The notes: generated from the sequence alone by a model not told the origin. Positions 18,625 to 27,660 are shown, counted from the first letter of the stretch. The stretch: DNA of 64,000 nucleotides from Intestinibacillus sp. Marseille-P6563 (GCF_900604335.1 NZ_UWOD01000002.1:1054001-1118000), one strand, 5' to 3'. Made by a program: numbers and translations.

Positions 18625-19551
18625 ATGCCGAAAATTTATGATATGCTCGTTTTAGGCGGCGGGCCGGGCGGTTATACCGCGGCCCTCTATGCCGCCCGCG
18701 CCGGACAGTCGGTGCTGGTAATTGAGAAACTCTCGGCCGGCGGACAGATGGCGACCACCGAGCAAGTTGACAACTATCCCGGCTTTGCCGAAGGCATCGA
18801 CGGGTTTGAACTGGGCGAACGCATGCAGCAGACCGCCGAACGCTTTGGCGCTGAAACTGTACTTGCTTCGGCCAGCGCGGTCAAACTGGACGGCCCCATC
18901 AAGGAAATCGTCACCGATGAGGGGACCTTCCAGGGTAAAACGGTGGTCCTGGCGACCGGCGCTTCCCCCCGTCTGCTCGGCCTCCCCGGAGAACAGGCGC
19001 TGCGCAGCCACGGCATGGCCTATTGTGCTGCTTGCGATGGGATGTTCTTCCGCGGTAAAACGGTCGCCGTCATTGGCGGCGGCAATTCCGCAGTCGGAGA
19101 AGCGCTCACGCTGTCCAAGCTGGCACAGAAAGTATACCTCATCCATCGGCGGGACAGCCTCCGGGCCGATCAGGTCTATACCAAACCGCTCGAAGCTGCC
19201 GATAACATCGAAATCATCTGGAACAAACGCCCCATCGAACTGCTGCACGATACGCACATCACCGGCCTGCGGCTGGAAGATACGCAAACCGGGGCGCAAA
19301 CCGAGCTGGCTTGTGACGGCGTATTTGCCGCCATCGGGCGGGTTCCGGAAACGGCGCTGTTCCAGGGCGTGTTGGAGCTGGATGCACAGGGCTACATCCA
19401 GGCCGATGAGACCACCCGCACCAGTCTGCCGGGCGTATTCGCAGTTGGCGATGTACGCACCAAGCCGCTGCGGCAGATCATCACCGCGGCTGCCGATGGC
19501 GCGGTAGCTGCCCACTTTGCTGACCACTATCTAGCGACTCAAGCTCCATAA
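18625..19551 (+). CDS. trxB: Thioredoxin-disulfide reductase
   Basis: This 308-residue flavoprotein passes electrons from NADPH to thioredoxin. The FAD-binding GGGPGGYTAALYAARAG is at the N-terminus, the redox-active Cys134-Ala-Ala-Cys137 is followed by Asp-Gly, and the NADPH-binding GGGNSA follows. FAVGDVR near the end is the second FAD motif. It forms an operon with trxA and ends at a strong terminator. Confidence 0.96.
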   Translation: MPKIYDMLVLGGGPGGYTAALYAARAGQSVLVIEKLSAGGQMATTEQVDNYPGFAEGIDGFELGERMQQTAERFGAETVLASASAVKLDGPIKEIVTDEGTFQGKTVVLATGASPRLLGLPGEQALRSHGMAYCAACDGMFFRGKTVAVIGGGNSAVGEALTLSKLAQKVYLIHRRDSLRADQVYTKPLEAADNIEIIWNKRPIELLHDTHITGLRLEDTQTGAQTELACDGVFAAIGRVPETALFQGVLELDAQGYIQADETTRTSLPGVFAVGDVRTKPLRQIITAAADGAVAAHFADHYLATQAP

Positions 19552-19553
19552 CA

Positions 19554-19590
19554 AACAACCGCCTGCTTCGTTTGGAAGCAGGCGGTTGTT
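19554..19590. terminator. Bidirectional terminator between trxB and the zinc dehydrogenase gene
   Basis: The stem AACAACCGCCTGCTT/AAGCAGGCGGTTGTT lies between convergent stop codons at 19551 and 19592. Confidence 0.88.
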
Positions 19591-19591
19591 G

Positions 19592-20638
19592 TTATTTCTC
19601 GCCGTCCGGCACGATGGCGACTTTCATCACACGGTCGCGCTTTTGCTCAAAGAGGGCATAGGCTTCTTCAATACGGCACAGCGGAAAGGTATGGGTAATC
19701 AGCAGCGTGGTATCCAGCTGTCCGGCAGCGATATGGCGCAAAATTTCTTCGCAGTCACAGCCATCCACGCCACCGGTGCGGAACGTCAGATTCTTGCCAT
19801 ACATGGATGGCAGCGGCAAGATCTGCGGCTGGTCATACAGTGCCACAATGGTCACGCTCGCATTGGGCCGCGCACATTGCCACTCGAGCGCAAAGGATTC
19901 CTCGGTTCCTGCCACTTCCAGTACCACATCTGCGCCGCCGTGCCGGCTATGACTGCGCACAAAATCACCTGCCCCCTCGGGCGGGATCACGGTAGCAAAC
20001 GGATACTGCCCGGACACAAATTGCCGCCGGACAGGGTCGGCTTCGCATACGATAATCTGTTCCGGATGATAGAGCTGTGCACACAGCAGGGTGCAAATCC
20101 CGGTCGGGCCAGCGCCCAGGACCAGAACGGTATCTTCCGGGCCGATCTGTGAAATCCGGGCCGCCCAGAAACCGGTCGCCAAAATATCCCCGACAAACAG
20201 CGCTTGCTCATCGGATACCGCATCGGGAATGCGGTTTAAGCCCTGGTCGGCATACGGCACCCGCACATATTCTGCCTGCCCACCATCGATGCGGCATCCC
20301 AGCGCCCAGCCGCCATTTTCATCTTCGCAGTTGTTGACAAACCCATGCTGGCAGAAAAAACAGCTGCCGCAAAAGGTTTCCACGTTGACGGTCACCCGAT
20401 CGCCCGGCTGCACATTCTGCACTTTGGAGCCCACTTGCTCGACAATACCCACCATCTCATGGCCCACCGTGATCCCTTGCACCGCACGCGGTACCGAACC
20501 ATGCTTGATGTGCAAATCGCTCGTACAGATACTGGCCAGGGTAACGCGCACAATCGCATCCCGCTCGTCTTGCAGGACCGGTTTGGGCTTTTCCAGCAAG
20601 CGAAATTCTCCGGGATTCACATACGTATAAGCGAGCAT
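19592..20638 (-). CDS. Zinc-dependent medium-chain alcohol dehydrogenase
   Basis: A 348-residue member of the MDR superfamily. The catalytic zinc site is visible as SICTSDLHIKHG with the later GHEMVG. A structural-zinc cysteine set is in CGSCFFCQHGFVNNC, and the Rossmann motif is VLGAGPTGICTL. It oxidises an alcohol with NAD(P)+, but the substrate is unclear; sorbitol- and threonine-dehydrogenase-like enzymes look closest. The thioesterase gene lies 20 bp upstream on the same strand. Confidence 0.88.
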   Translation of the reverse strand: MLAYTYVNPGEFRLLEKPKPVLQDERDAIVRVTLASICTSDLHIKHGSVPRAVQGITVGHEMVGIVEQVGSKVQNVQPGDRVTVNVETFCGSCFFCQHGFVNNCEDENGGWALGCRIDGGQAEYVRVPYADQGLNRIPDAVSDEQALFVGDILATGFWAARISQIGPEDTVLVLGAGPTGICTLLCAQLYHPEQIIVCEADPVRRQFVSGQYPFATVIPPEGAGDFVRSHSRHGGADVVLEVAGTEESFALEWQCARPNASVTIVALYDQPQILPLPSMYGKNLTFRTGGVDGCDCEEILRHIAAGQLDTTLLITHTFPLCRIEEAYALFEQKRDRVMKVAIVPDGEK

Positions 20639-20658
20639 AGAACCATCCCTTCCTTCTT

Positions 20659-21069
20659 TTATGCCTTTTGGTCTTGCAGCGCCTGATAAAATTCCGGGAA
20701 ACTGCGCTGCAATCGGATGATCTTGCCATCCTGCCCTAAAAAACAGTGGGAAGATGTTCCGGTAAAGACCAGTTGTCCGGTCGCCTGGTTGTGCATCTCA
20801 TAGGAAACCACCAATTTGACCCCGCTGCATTCTTTGACCCACACCTTAATCACAACCGCATCGTCAAAAGTCGTGGTGTTCTTAAAATCGCCTTGGACGC
20901 TGACAACCGGAGAGCTGATGCCCTGCTGCTCCAGCCGCGCATAGTTCCAGCCGATGGCGTCCAAAAACGTCACCCGTGCTTCCTCCATCCAGCGGATATA
21001 ATTCGAGTGGTGGGTCACACCCATGCGGTCGGTTTCATAATACTGCACCTTGTGGACATGTTCGATCAT
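20659..21069 (-). CDS. YbgC-like acyl-CoA thioesterase (hotdog fold)
   Basis: A 136-residue hotdog-fold protein. YYETDRMGVTHHSNYIRW carries the catalytic aspartate (Asp14) and the asparagine typical of the 4HBT/YbgC family. It would hydrolyse acyl-CoA thioesters; the acyl group is unknown. It precedes the zinc dehydrogenase in a probable two-gene operon. Confidence 0.87.
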   Translation of the reverse strand: MIEHVHKVQYYETDRMGVTHHSNYIRWMEEARVTFLDAIGWNYARLEQQGISSPVVSVQGDFKNTTTFDDAVVIKVWVKECSGVKLVVSYEMHNQATGQLVFTGTSSHCFLGQDGKIIRLQRSFPEFYQALQDQKA

Positions 21070-21133
21070 TGCATTCGCCTCGTTTTTGTTTTTATCATAA
21101 CAGATTTTTCCCGAAACCGCAAAGTATAACCGA

Positions 21134-22534
21134 TCAGCTGCTTTGTTTTTTCACTTGCAGCGGAAGCACCCGTTTTTGATACAGCCGCTGCATCAGGACA
21201 CAGGCCAGCGCCGCCGACAAGCCTTCGGCCAGCGGAAAAGTCAGCCAGACCAGCCAAGCCTGTTCGATCGATTGGCCGCCGATCTGTGCAAAGAACCAGG
21301 CGACCGGCAGCACAAAAATCAATTGCCGGCAGAAAGAGATGACCAGCGATTGAATCCCGCCGCCCAATGCCTGAAAAATACCTTGGAAAGCAATATTAGC
21401 GCCTGCAAACAGAAAGCTGGTGGATACCACATGCATCGCACTGACACATAGGTCTTGTGTCTGCCCGGAAAGGCCAAACAGGGCTGCAAAGGGTGCTGCA
21501 AAACATTCCAAAATGACTAGGCCAATCAGCATGATTGCCAGAGTGTACAGCATCCCATATCGAATGCCATCCTGGATACGCGCGGGATGGCCCATACCGT
21601 AACTGAAGGCGATGGTCGGGGTGATGGCATCGCGCAGGCCAAAGGCAGCAAATAAGATGAACTGCTGGATTTTATAATATAAGCCATATGCCGTGACCAT
21701 CGATTCGCTGATGCTGACCAAAATAATATTGAGTCCATAAGTCATGACAGACATCAACGCCTGGGCCACGATGGCAGGCAGGCCGATCGCATAAATTTCT
21801 CCAATAATCTTGAACTGCGGTTTGAGATAGACTAACTTATTTTGAACCTCCCGATTATATCGCACATGGAACATCAACGCCAGCACAAAGGATACACATT
21901 GCCCAAGAACTGTGGCATATGCCGCACCGCGCACTCCAAATGCCGGGCAGCCCAAATATCCATAAATCATGATAGGGTCCAATACAATATTGACCAAGGC
22001 GCCTGCGACTTGTGCAATGGTGGAATACATCGACCGGCCAGTTGCCTGCAATAGTTTCTCAAAAACGGAGAAAAAGACGATTCCAAACGAAATCACGCAG
22101 CAAATCTGCAAATAATCTGTTGCCATACCGGCAATTTGGCGGTTGACTGTCTGCGAAGCAATATAACTATGTACCCCAAACAGGCCAAAAATCAAGAAGA
22201 TGGCATAGATCACACATCCCAGAAACAAAGCATTTCCCGCTGTATGATTGACTTTTTCCCGGTCTCCCTGGCCCAAGCTGGTGGAAAGCAAGGCGCCGGC
22301 ACCAACGCCGGTGCCGATGCTCACCGCAACCATAAGCATTTGCAAGGGGAATGCCAAGGTCAACGCGTTCAGCGCTGCTTCGCCTGCCTCTGGCATGTTC
22401 GAAACAAAAGCACTGTCCACAATATTATAAAAGGCCTGCAAAACCATGGAAACGATCATCGGCGCCCCCATGGTGAGCAGCAGTCTCCCAACCGGCTGGC
22501 TGCCTAATTTATGTGTGTTTTGTCCTGATTCCAT
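21134..22534 (-). CDS. MATE family efflux transporter
   Basis: A 466-residue protein with twelve predicted helices in two MATE halves, beginning LGSQPVGRLLLTMGAPMIVSM. Such proteins export cationic drugs or metabolites using Na+ or H+ gradients. The start is preceded by AGGAGGA. A separate promoter and an intrinsic-terminator hairpin lie in its leader, so expression may be attenuated. Confidence 0.92.
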   Translation of the reverse strand: MESGQNTHKLGSQPVGRLLLTMGAPMIVSMVLQAFYNIVDSAFVSNMPEAGEAALNALTLAFPLQMLMVAVSIGTGVGAGALLSTSLGQGDREKVNHTAGNALFLGCVIYAIFLIFGLFGVHSYIASQTVNRQIAGMATDYLQICCVISFGIVFFSVFEKLLQATGRSMYSTIAQVAGALVNIVLDPIMIYGYLGCPAFGVRGAAYATVLGQCVSFVLALMFHVRYNREVQNKLVYLKPQFKIIGEIYAIGLPAIVAQALMSVMTYGLNIILVSISESMVTAYGLYYKIQQFILFAAFGLRDAITPTIAFSYGMGHPARIQDGIRYGMLYTLAIMLIGLVILECFAAPFAALFGLSGQTQDLCVSAMHVVSTSFLFAGANIAFQGIFQALGGGIQSLVISFCRQLIFVLPVAWFFAQIGGQSIEQAWLVWLTFPLAEGLSAALACVLMQRLYQKRVLPLQVKKQSS

Positions 22535-22561
22535 AAAAATCCTCCTAAAACAAGCCGAAAA

Positions 22562-22596
22562 AAAAGCGTAAATCCATGGTCTGGATTTACGCTTTT
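22562..22596 (-). promoter_or_regulatory. Leader terminator hairpin upstream of the MATE gene
   Basis: A perfect 15-bp stem AAAAGCGTAAATCCA/TGGATTTACGCTTTT is followed on the minus strand by eight T. It sits 28 bp upstream of the MATE start codon. A TATAAT at 22645-22650 with an upstream TTGCGC could start the transcript, leaving a roughly 100-nt leader. This looks like an attenuator; an antiterminator was not worked out. Confidence 0.55.
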
Positions 22597-22736
22597 CGCT
22601 ACTCGACTTTTCTTTTATTTTCCGCTGCCACAGCAGGTATCTTTATTATATCGATTTTCCGGCAGTCAGCGCAAAGGCAATTTTGCACAAAATCGTCGCA
22701 ATCGTTACCTGTTCGTTTGCACGATACCGGCAGGTC

Positions 22737-23093
22737 TTAACCCTGCATTTCCCGCTCAATCCATGTCAGCAACAAATCGACAATCTGCTGCTGCATCTTG
22801 GCATTCAGCGGCACATCGACTGGCACACGGTACCATTTTTGCAGGCATTTACGGCAGCAGCAGGCACAGGCATGCTGCGCGACAAAGACCGGATGTCCAT
22901 GCATCGGGGTCTGACGGCCATCGTTTTGCAGACCCACCGGAGCCAGACGTTGCCGAATAAAATCTTTTGCATGCCGGCGGATGGTCTCCATCCCTTTTTG
23001 CCGAACATACTCTTTTTCGGTCTCCGACAAATGAAAGCGGGAACGGAATGCCGAAGTCTGCAATTTATCCAGCGCCTGTGAAATGGTTTGCAT
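22737..23093 (-). CDS. DUF4186 family protein
   Basis: A 118-residue protein with RSRFHLSETEKEYV, an RQTPMHGHPVFVAQHAC segment and a CCCRKCLQKW cluster, all typical of DUF4186. The cysteines suggest metal binding. The ATG at 23093 follows AAAGGGGGAA. The function of the family is unknown. It is probably monocistronic. Confidence 0.8.
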   Translation of the reverse strand: MQTISQALDKLQTSAFRSRFHLSETEKEYVRQKGMETIRRHAKDFIRQRLAPVGLQNDGRQTPMHGHPVFVAQHACACCCRKCLQKWYRVPVDVPLNAKMQQQIVDLLLTWIEREMQG

Positions 23094-23156
23094 CGATTGT
23101 TCCCCCTTTCTATATCCATCATAGCACATCCGGTGTTCCAGTGCTACCCGGAATAC

Positions 23157-23966
23157 TTATTCCGAAGTAGTCGTATCGCCCAAGCGAAGAACGGTCATGG
23201 TCAAATCGCTAAACAGGAAATTGCTTTGTGTCGGTACGACTTGGATCGTTGTCGGGGTCGTTGTCACCGTAAATGGTACACTCAGCGAGATGCTGTTCGA
23301 TTCGCCACTGTTGGAAAAGACTTCATTGATCGCACCGCCTGGAATGTTGTTTCCATTCTGCTGCAACGAAATACCGATCGATACCGGAAGCGAAGTGCCG
23401 GACGGCACTCCAACAACACCCGAGAAGAAGAGCTGATAAATCCCTGGCTGCTGAATCGTCACCTGACCACTCCCCGCTTGATGCGTGATCGATGTGCCAG
23501 ATGTTACATTATTGTTTTGGAACAGCAGTGCTTGATTTTGTGTGCTCGGCTGTGGAGGCACATCGTTTGTCGACAAAAGATCCGGTGTGGTCGTAGTGCC
23601 TGGTTGCCCCTGCGGAATGACAAAGTCCAAAATGGCATTTTGATTGGTACCACTATTGGTTACTGAAGCCTCCGAGCCCGGATCACCTGTCTTGACGGTA
23701 CCAACTGCAACCGTACTTGCTGTTCCATCCTGCCCTGTTGCCCCTCGTGGGCCGGTGGGACCGGTTGGGCCAGTCGGACCCGTTGCACCGGTGGGGCCGG
23801 TGGGGCCGGTTGCCCCTGCGACACCTGTTGGGCCGGTGGGGCCCGTTGCACCTGCGGCACCTGTCGGGCCGGTCGGACCCGTTGCACCTGTGGCACCTGT
23901 TGGGCCGGTGGGGCCGGTTGCACCTGTAACACCCGTCGGGCCGGTGGGTCCCGTAGAGCCGTGTAT
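23157..23966 (-). pseudogene. Collagen-like surface protein, 3' part (split by the element)
   Basis: Reading leftwards from the junction, the frame gives [10 protein letters not shown] and about 25 further G-X-Y triplets, mostly GPT/GAT. A C-terminal domain of about 170 residues follows ([10 protein letters not shown] to RLGDTTTSE), resembling the BclA-C jelly roll of exosporium filaments. A TAA in frame right at the junction and the absence of a start codon show this is only the 3' half. Its 5' half is at 63773-64000. Such proteins usually coat spores. Confidence 0.85.
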
Positions 23967-23980
23967 TTATGCACAACATT
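23955..23980. mobile_element. attL of the serine-recombinase element
   Basis: The sequence CCGTGT-AT-TTATGCACAACA joins a chromosomal half-site to an element half-site. The dinucleotide AT at 23965-23966 is also found at 63771-63772 in attR. The element arm TTATGCACAACA is the inverted copy (11 of 12) of the arm at the right end. Confidence 0.75.
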
Positions 23981-24011
23981 AGATTTTCCTTTGTGTTGAG
24001 TAGGCAAGCCG

Positions 24012-25694
24012 TTAGATTGCCTTGTTCTCAATCACTCGGATAACGTTGTGGTTATTCTCAATGTAATCAATAATTCGCTGGTACTCGTCGGCAAAATTGA
24101 AGTCAACCGTTATTTCCCCGTTCTCATGCACCCAAACCGCTTTTACGAGTTCAACCATAATCCCGCGGTTAAGGCTCTGAATGTTTTTGTATTTCAGAAA
24201 GGCGGTTAGATACGGGTCGTCGGTTCCGATACCATCAGCCATTACCTGCATTTCCTCTTTCAGATAGGAGATGTTCGCTTCAAGCTGTTGTATCTGTTCT
24301 GCAATCTTGCCTTTCAAGCGGCGATATTCCTCTTTGGTAATCTCACCGCTTTTCCAATCAAGGTACAAGCTGTCGGAAGCGTCATTGTACTGTTTTAGCT
24401 GCTTTTCTGCCTGTTTCAAGGAATGGGATAATCTCTTGCTTTCCCGGTTGATAACAGGCGCGTTGTTAATCCGTTCAATTTCTTCTGCAAGCCGATCTAC
24501 AAGGGCAATTTGCATTTGCAACGCTGCCAATACCGCGTTTTCCAACTTGTCTTGCCGGATAGAATGTTTGCTGCAAATCTTCTTATCGGTGTAGCTACGG
24601 CAAGAGTAGTAGGCAATATCACGGGCGGTTTTGCGCCGCATGGCCTTTTTGCAATCCGCGCAACGGACAAAGCCGGACATGAGATAGACTTCCTGTTTGC
24701 CGGGGGCTGTCCTTGTGTCGCGCTTATGTAGGGCTTGCGCTTTCTCGAATGTTTCCCTGTCAATAATCGCTTCGTGTGTGTTGGGGACGACAAACCATTC
24801 TTCTTCGGGGACGTTGATCTGCTTGTGTACTTTGTAGCTTATTACGCGGTTACGGCCTTGCACCATTACGCCCGTATAAACTTCATTTTGCAATATCCTT
24901 GCAATCGTGCTGGCAGACCACAAACCATCGTTTTTGTCGGAATTAGGGTTGTTATACTTAAAGCCTTTTTTCTTCTTATAGGCTTCGGGGTTCGGCTCTC
25001 CCATTTGGTTAAGCCGCTTTGCAATCCCCATTTTACTGTACCCCTCATTGACAAACCAATGGTAAATGCTTTTGACAACTTCCGCTGCTTCTTCATCTAC
25101 AATCAAGCTGTTTTTGTCGTTTGGGTCTTTCTTGTAGCCATAAGGGGCAAACGCGCCTATGAACTCGCCGCGCTCCCGTTTCATCTTGAATGTTTTGCGG
25201 ATTTCTTCGGAAGTGGTCGCGGCAAACTGCTCATTGAACATTCCCCTAATAGGTACTTCAAGACCGCTTGCAGAATGGGGGTTAGCGTAAGTGTCAATAA
25301 ATGGCGTGCCTGTGCAAATAAACCTTGCGCCGTGAATGGGTATGAACTCCTCCAAAAACTTTTGTTGATCGGCAAGGTTGCGGAAACCGCGTGCAAGGGA
25401 TTTGATAATCATGCAGTTTACTTCTTTGCGGACAATGCAGCCCTCAAGCCGTTTGAAGTTTGGTCGCGCTGTGTCGGTGCCTGTCAATCCGTCGTCGGCA
25501 AACACGTCTACAATCACATAGGTTCCCGGCTCAAAATAGCTGTCTACAAAGTCGCGGAGTATCTTTTCTTGGTTGATAACACTCTCGCTTTCGTCCTCGT
25601 TGTCGTCCTCTCTGGATAGTCGAATGTATAGCCCAATTTTCCAAAACGGCTCTGCATAACTGCGTGCCATTTTGTCTTTGCGTATGCGGGGCAT
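24012..25694 (-). CDS. Large serine recombinase (integrase of the outer element)
   Basis: A 560-residue site-specific recombinase. The resolvase domain has the nucleophile Ser27 in YIRLSREDD. A recombinase domain and a zinc-ribbon (CADCKKAMRR ... SCRS) follow, then a coiled-coil with KQLKQYNDASDS. It should catalyse integration and excision at the attL/attR pair through a 2-bp staggered cut. Its stop lies 46 bp from the element end. The ribosome binding site AAAGGAGG precedes the ATG. It is related in type to TndX/TnpX. Confidence 0.93.
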   Translation of the reverse strand: MPRIRKDKMARSYAEPFWKIGLYIRLSREDDNEDESESVINQEKILRDFVDSYFEPGTYVIVDVFADDGLTGTDTARPNFKRLEGCIVRKEVNCMIIKSLARGFRNLADQQKFLEEFIPIHGARFICTGTPFIDTYANPHSASGLEVPIRGMFNEQFAATTSEEIRKTFKMKRERGEFIGAFAPYGYKKDPNDKNSLIVDEEAAEVVKSIYHWFVNEGYSKMGIAKRLNQMGEPNPEAYKKKKGFKYNNPNSDKNDGLWSASTIARILQNEVYTGVMVQGRNRVISYKVHKQINVPEEEWFVVPNTHEAIIDRETFEKAQALHKRDTRTAPGKQEVYLMSGFVRCADCKKAMRRKTARDIAYYSCRSYTDKKICSKHSIRQDKLENAVLAALQMQIALVDRLAEEIERINNAPVINRESKRLSHSLKQAEKQLKQYNDASDSLYLDWKSGEITKEEYRRLKGKIAEQIQQLEANISYLKEEMQVMADGIGTDDPYLTAFLKYKNIQSLNRGIMVELVKAVWVHENGEITVDFNFADEYQRIIDYIENNHNVIRVIENKAI

Positions 25695-25789
25695 TATACC
25701 TCCTTTCCCCCTATAATTACGAGTTAATTATACCATTTTCGCCCCGTAATCACAAGGTCTTTACCCGTAGAGTTAGGGAAAGTCGGCGG

Positions 25790-26044
25790 TTATTTCAGAC
25801 TTAAAAAGTAATCACACAATGATTGCTTTAGCGTTCTATCCTCTGCGACAAACCGTATTCTTACGGGTGTATCACCACAAAGAAAACAGTATGGATTTAC
25901 AATCTGCTCAAAGTAGCTTTGCATTTTCTTTGCTGCTGGCAAAGAACTGTCAATATGGATATTACGAATATCAACCAAAGTGCTGCGGTCAACCTGTGTA
26001 ATATCAACATTTCTCATTTGTTGAAGTTGTAACTTGGTAATCAT
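25790..26044 (-). CDS. Small conserved element protein (84 residues)
   Basis: The protein runs from MITKLQLQQMRNVDI to LCDYFLSLK. The ATG at 26044 follows GGGAGGGAAAGAAG. I recall near-identical small proteins next to serine integrases in Firmicutes integrative elements (a DUF6870-like family), but cannot confirm it here. No catalytic motif is visible. A longer reading to 26512 lacks support and was trimmed. Confidence 0.7.
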   Translation of the reverse strand: MITKLQLQQMRNVDITQVDRSTLVDIRNIHIDSSLPAAKKMQSYFEQIVNPYCFLCGDTPVRIRFVAEDRTLKQSLCDYFLSLK

Positions 26045-26523
26045 CTTCTTTCCCTCCCGGTTAGCGGCATAGTACAGAATATGCGCTCCGGCTTGTACGA
26101 TATGAGAAATAAGGCTGAAACGGGCGGTTGTTAGCTGCAACCTCACGGGAGTTTCACCCCGGCCCATGCTTATGGGTGCGCCGCGCAATACTTTGAGGGT
26201 GTTCAACGCGGGAGTATCATTGTGCCGCCTTGTATGTCGTCGCCCACAAGCTGCTAAACCTGTTTTACGGCGCGGTAGTTGTCGCTCGACTTTTCCCCGT
26301 AGGGGAAAAGCTGTCATGGCGTACCCGCCGACTGGCTCGATACAGACGGAATGTACCCGTTGCCTGTTATGCTGCGCACCAAAGGTCGCTTTCTTTGTCA
26401 AGTTACAATAGGCTTTGTCGGCCTGCAAAAGCACATCAACAGCGGATATGCTTTTGCGGAACGACAAATAGCCCATAACGGGAATCGTGGAAAGGGGACA
26501 CGCTCCCCGCATGGGCTAAAAGA
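26045..26523. other. Stretch without a convincing gene
   Basis: No frame in this 479-bp stretch has both a ribosome binding site and recognisable protein. A perfect hairpin CTTTTCCCC/GGGGAAAAG sits at 26290-26310. The region separates the regulator pair from the integrase side of the element. Confidence 0.5.
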
Positions 26524-26766
26524 TTATCCTACATGAAAAGCAAGGGTGCGGGTAATAAGGCGCACTTGCAGCCTGTTACGCATTTCCTCGTCCACATAGG
26601 AATAGGTATTGCCCGCGTCGTCTTTCAGCGTGCGGGTACAAAGTTTCGCTATGTAACCCTCGTAATGCTTCAAGATCGCGCACATGGCGGTTGTGTCGCC
26701 GTTTGCCGCTGCGGAAATGACAGGGAACGGCAACAGATTTTCAGATTTCCTAACGGTATTCATCAT
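26524..26766 (-). CDS. Small helix-turn-helix regulator (Tn916 Orf8-like)
   Basis: This protein of about 80 residues contains ISAAANGDTTAMCAILKHYEGYI, the helix-turn-helix of the sigma-like Orf8 proteins of Tn916-type elements. Its start (ATG at 26766 or 26763) overlaps the end of the upstream sigma gene by 14-17 bp, so translation is coupled. It probably works with that sigma factor in controlling the element. Confidence 0.75.
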   Translation of the reverse strand: MMNTVRKSENLLPFPVISAAANGDTTAMCAILKHYEGYIAKLCTRTLKDDAGNTYSYVDEEMRNRLQVRLITRTLAFHVG

Positions 26767-27187
26767 CTGCTTTTCCCTCCAAATACTGTTTGATTTTCGC
26801 AAGCGCGGATTTCCTGTGCCGGAAAACCGTCGTGCGTACAACATTCAGCAGTTCGCCAATTTCCGCGTCGCTCATATCCAAGAAGTAGGACAAAAGGATA
26901 ATGTCGCGTTTCCTTTCGGGCAAAGCGTTAAGGGCTTCGGCAAGCAGTTCATTTTTGACGAGTACATCAAAGCCGGACACTTGAAAACGGAAATAATCGC
27001 TTTCGTATTCGTCCGTTGTGAAAAGCTGCGCGAGTTCGCTTTCGCTCAAATCCGAAAAAGTAACTTCGCGTGCTGCGCGTTTCGCAAGAGTGCGGCGGTG
27101 GCTTTTCGCTTCGCCGACCAAAGTTTTCTTTGCTAATGCGTCGTACTGATGTTGTATTCTTTCCTTGTCGGAAGAAGATAGCTCCAT
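26750..27187 (-). CDS. Sigma-70 family factor of the outer element (Tn916 Orf7-like)
   Basis: A 145-residue protein with a region-4 helix-turn-helix, LNALPERKRDIILLSYFLDMSDAEIGELL followed by TVFRHRKSALAKIKQYL. I chose the ATG at 27187 because AAGGAGGTG sits at the right distance; a GTG at 27196 lies inside that site. It resembles regulators of excision and transfer in conjugative transposons. Confidence 0.85.
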   Translation of the reverse strand: MELSSSDKERIQHQYDALAKKTLVGEAKSHRRTLAKRAAREVTFSDLSESELAQLFTTDEYESDYFRFQVSGFDVLVKNELLAEALNALPERKRDIILLSYFLDMSDAEIGELLNVVRTTVFRHRKSALAKIKQYLEGKADDEYR

Positions 27188-27320
27188 AGAGTTCACCTCC
27201 TTCCCGCGTGGAGTAGAGGACGGGAGTTAAGGGCTTGTCCTCTCTGCCCCTTTCGCTCCGTACCCGTTCGGGAGATGGCTCTTGAGTGCGCTTTTCAGAA
27301 AAAAGTTGAAAAAAGCAAAA

Positions 27321-27351
27321 TGCGCCCGTCCGCAAGACGCGGACGGGCGCA
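27321..27351 (-). terminator. Terminator between the 35-residue ORF and the sigma gene
   Basis: The 13-bp stem TGCGCCCGTCCGC/GCGGACGGGCGCA is followed on the minus strand by TTTTGCTTTTTT. It separates the tiny upstream ORF from the sigma gene. Confidence 0.8.
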
Positions 27352-27370
27352 AAGGAAATGTAAGCAGTAG

Positions 27371-27478
27371 CTAAATGTATTGACAGTTCACATTCATAGC
27401 CGGAATATCCCGCTTGCGGAGCATAGCTTTTTTTGACCGCAAAGCATTAGGCGGGTTACAGTAAATAAAAATGGACAC
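27371..27478 (-). CDS. Tiny ORF of 35 residues with a hairpin-embedded ribosome binding site
   Basis: A GTG at 27478 is 7 nt after GGAGG and opens a frame beginning MSIFIYCNPPNALRSKKAM and ending NCQYI. The GGAGG and the GTG lie within a hairpin whose ACGGCG and CGCCGT arms cover 27477-27503. A second locus at 50478-50576 has the same hairpin, the same GGAGGTATCGCCGTG start region and a peptide with HPPNLLKKA. The peptide may be a regulatory leader for the sigma gene downstream. Function unknown. Confidence 0.5.
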   Translation of the reverse strand: MSIFIYCNPPNALRSKKAMLRKRDIPAMNVNCQYI

Positions 27479-27590
27479 GGCGATACCTCCCCGATACCGC
27501 CGTATCCTTAAAAAAGGGCGACTTTAATACACTACCCGCAATCCATTCTATAATAGGGAACAGCGGCTTTTGCGCAATATTAAATAAAAA

Positions 27591-27633
27591 AGCCGATAAC
27601 ACATAGGTTTTTTGACCTAATGCGTTATCGGCT
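27591..27633 (-). terminator. Terminator of the RlmN/Cfr-like gene
   Basis: The arms AGCCGATAAC-ACATAGGT and ACCTAATGC-GTTATCGGCT pair across TTTTTG. The minus strand then reads TTTTTTATTT. It lies 28 bp past the stop codon at 27661. Confidence 0.8.
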
Positions 27634-27660
27634 CTGCGTCTATGCGTCTGGCACTTTTAA

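Noticed and set aside
23740-23960. Short tandem DNA repeats (GGGCCGGTGGGGCC-like), also at 63780-64000, that could be taken for a CRISPR array
   Set aside because: The period follows codons of G-X-Y triplets and the frame is open, so it is collagen coding sequence; there are no constant repeats with unique spacers.
25790-26044. An excisionase for the serine integrase
   Set aside because: The 84-residue protein shows no winged-helix or recognised directionality-factor motif, so the role was not assigned.
26045-26512. Extension of the 84-residue element gene to 240 residues
   Set aside because: The added part has no family resemblance and an excellent ribosome binding site sits before the ATG at 26044.
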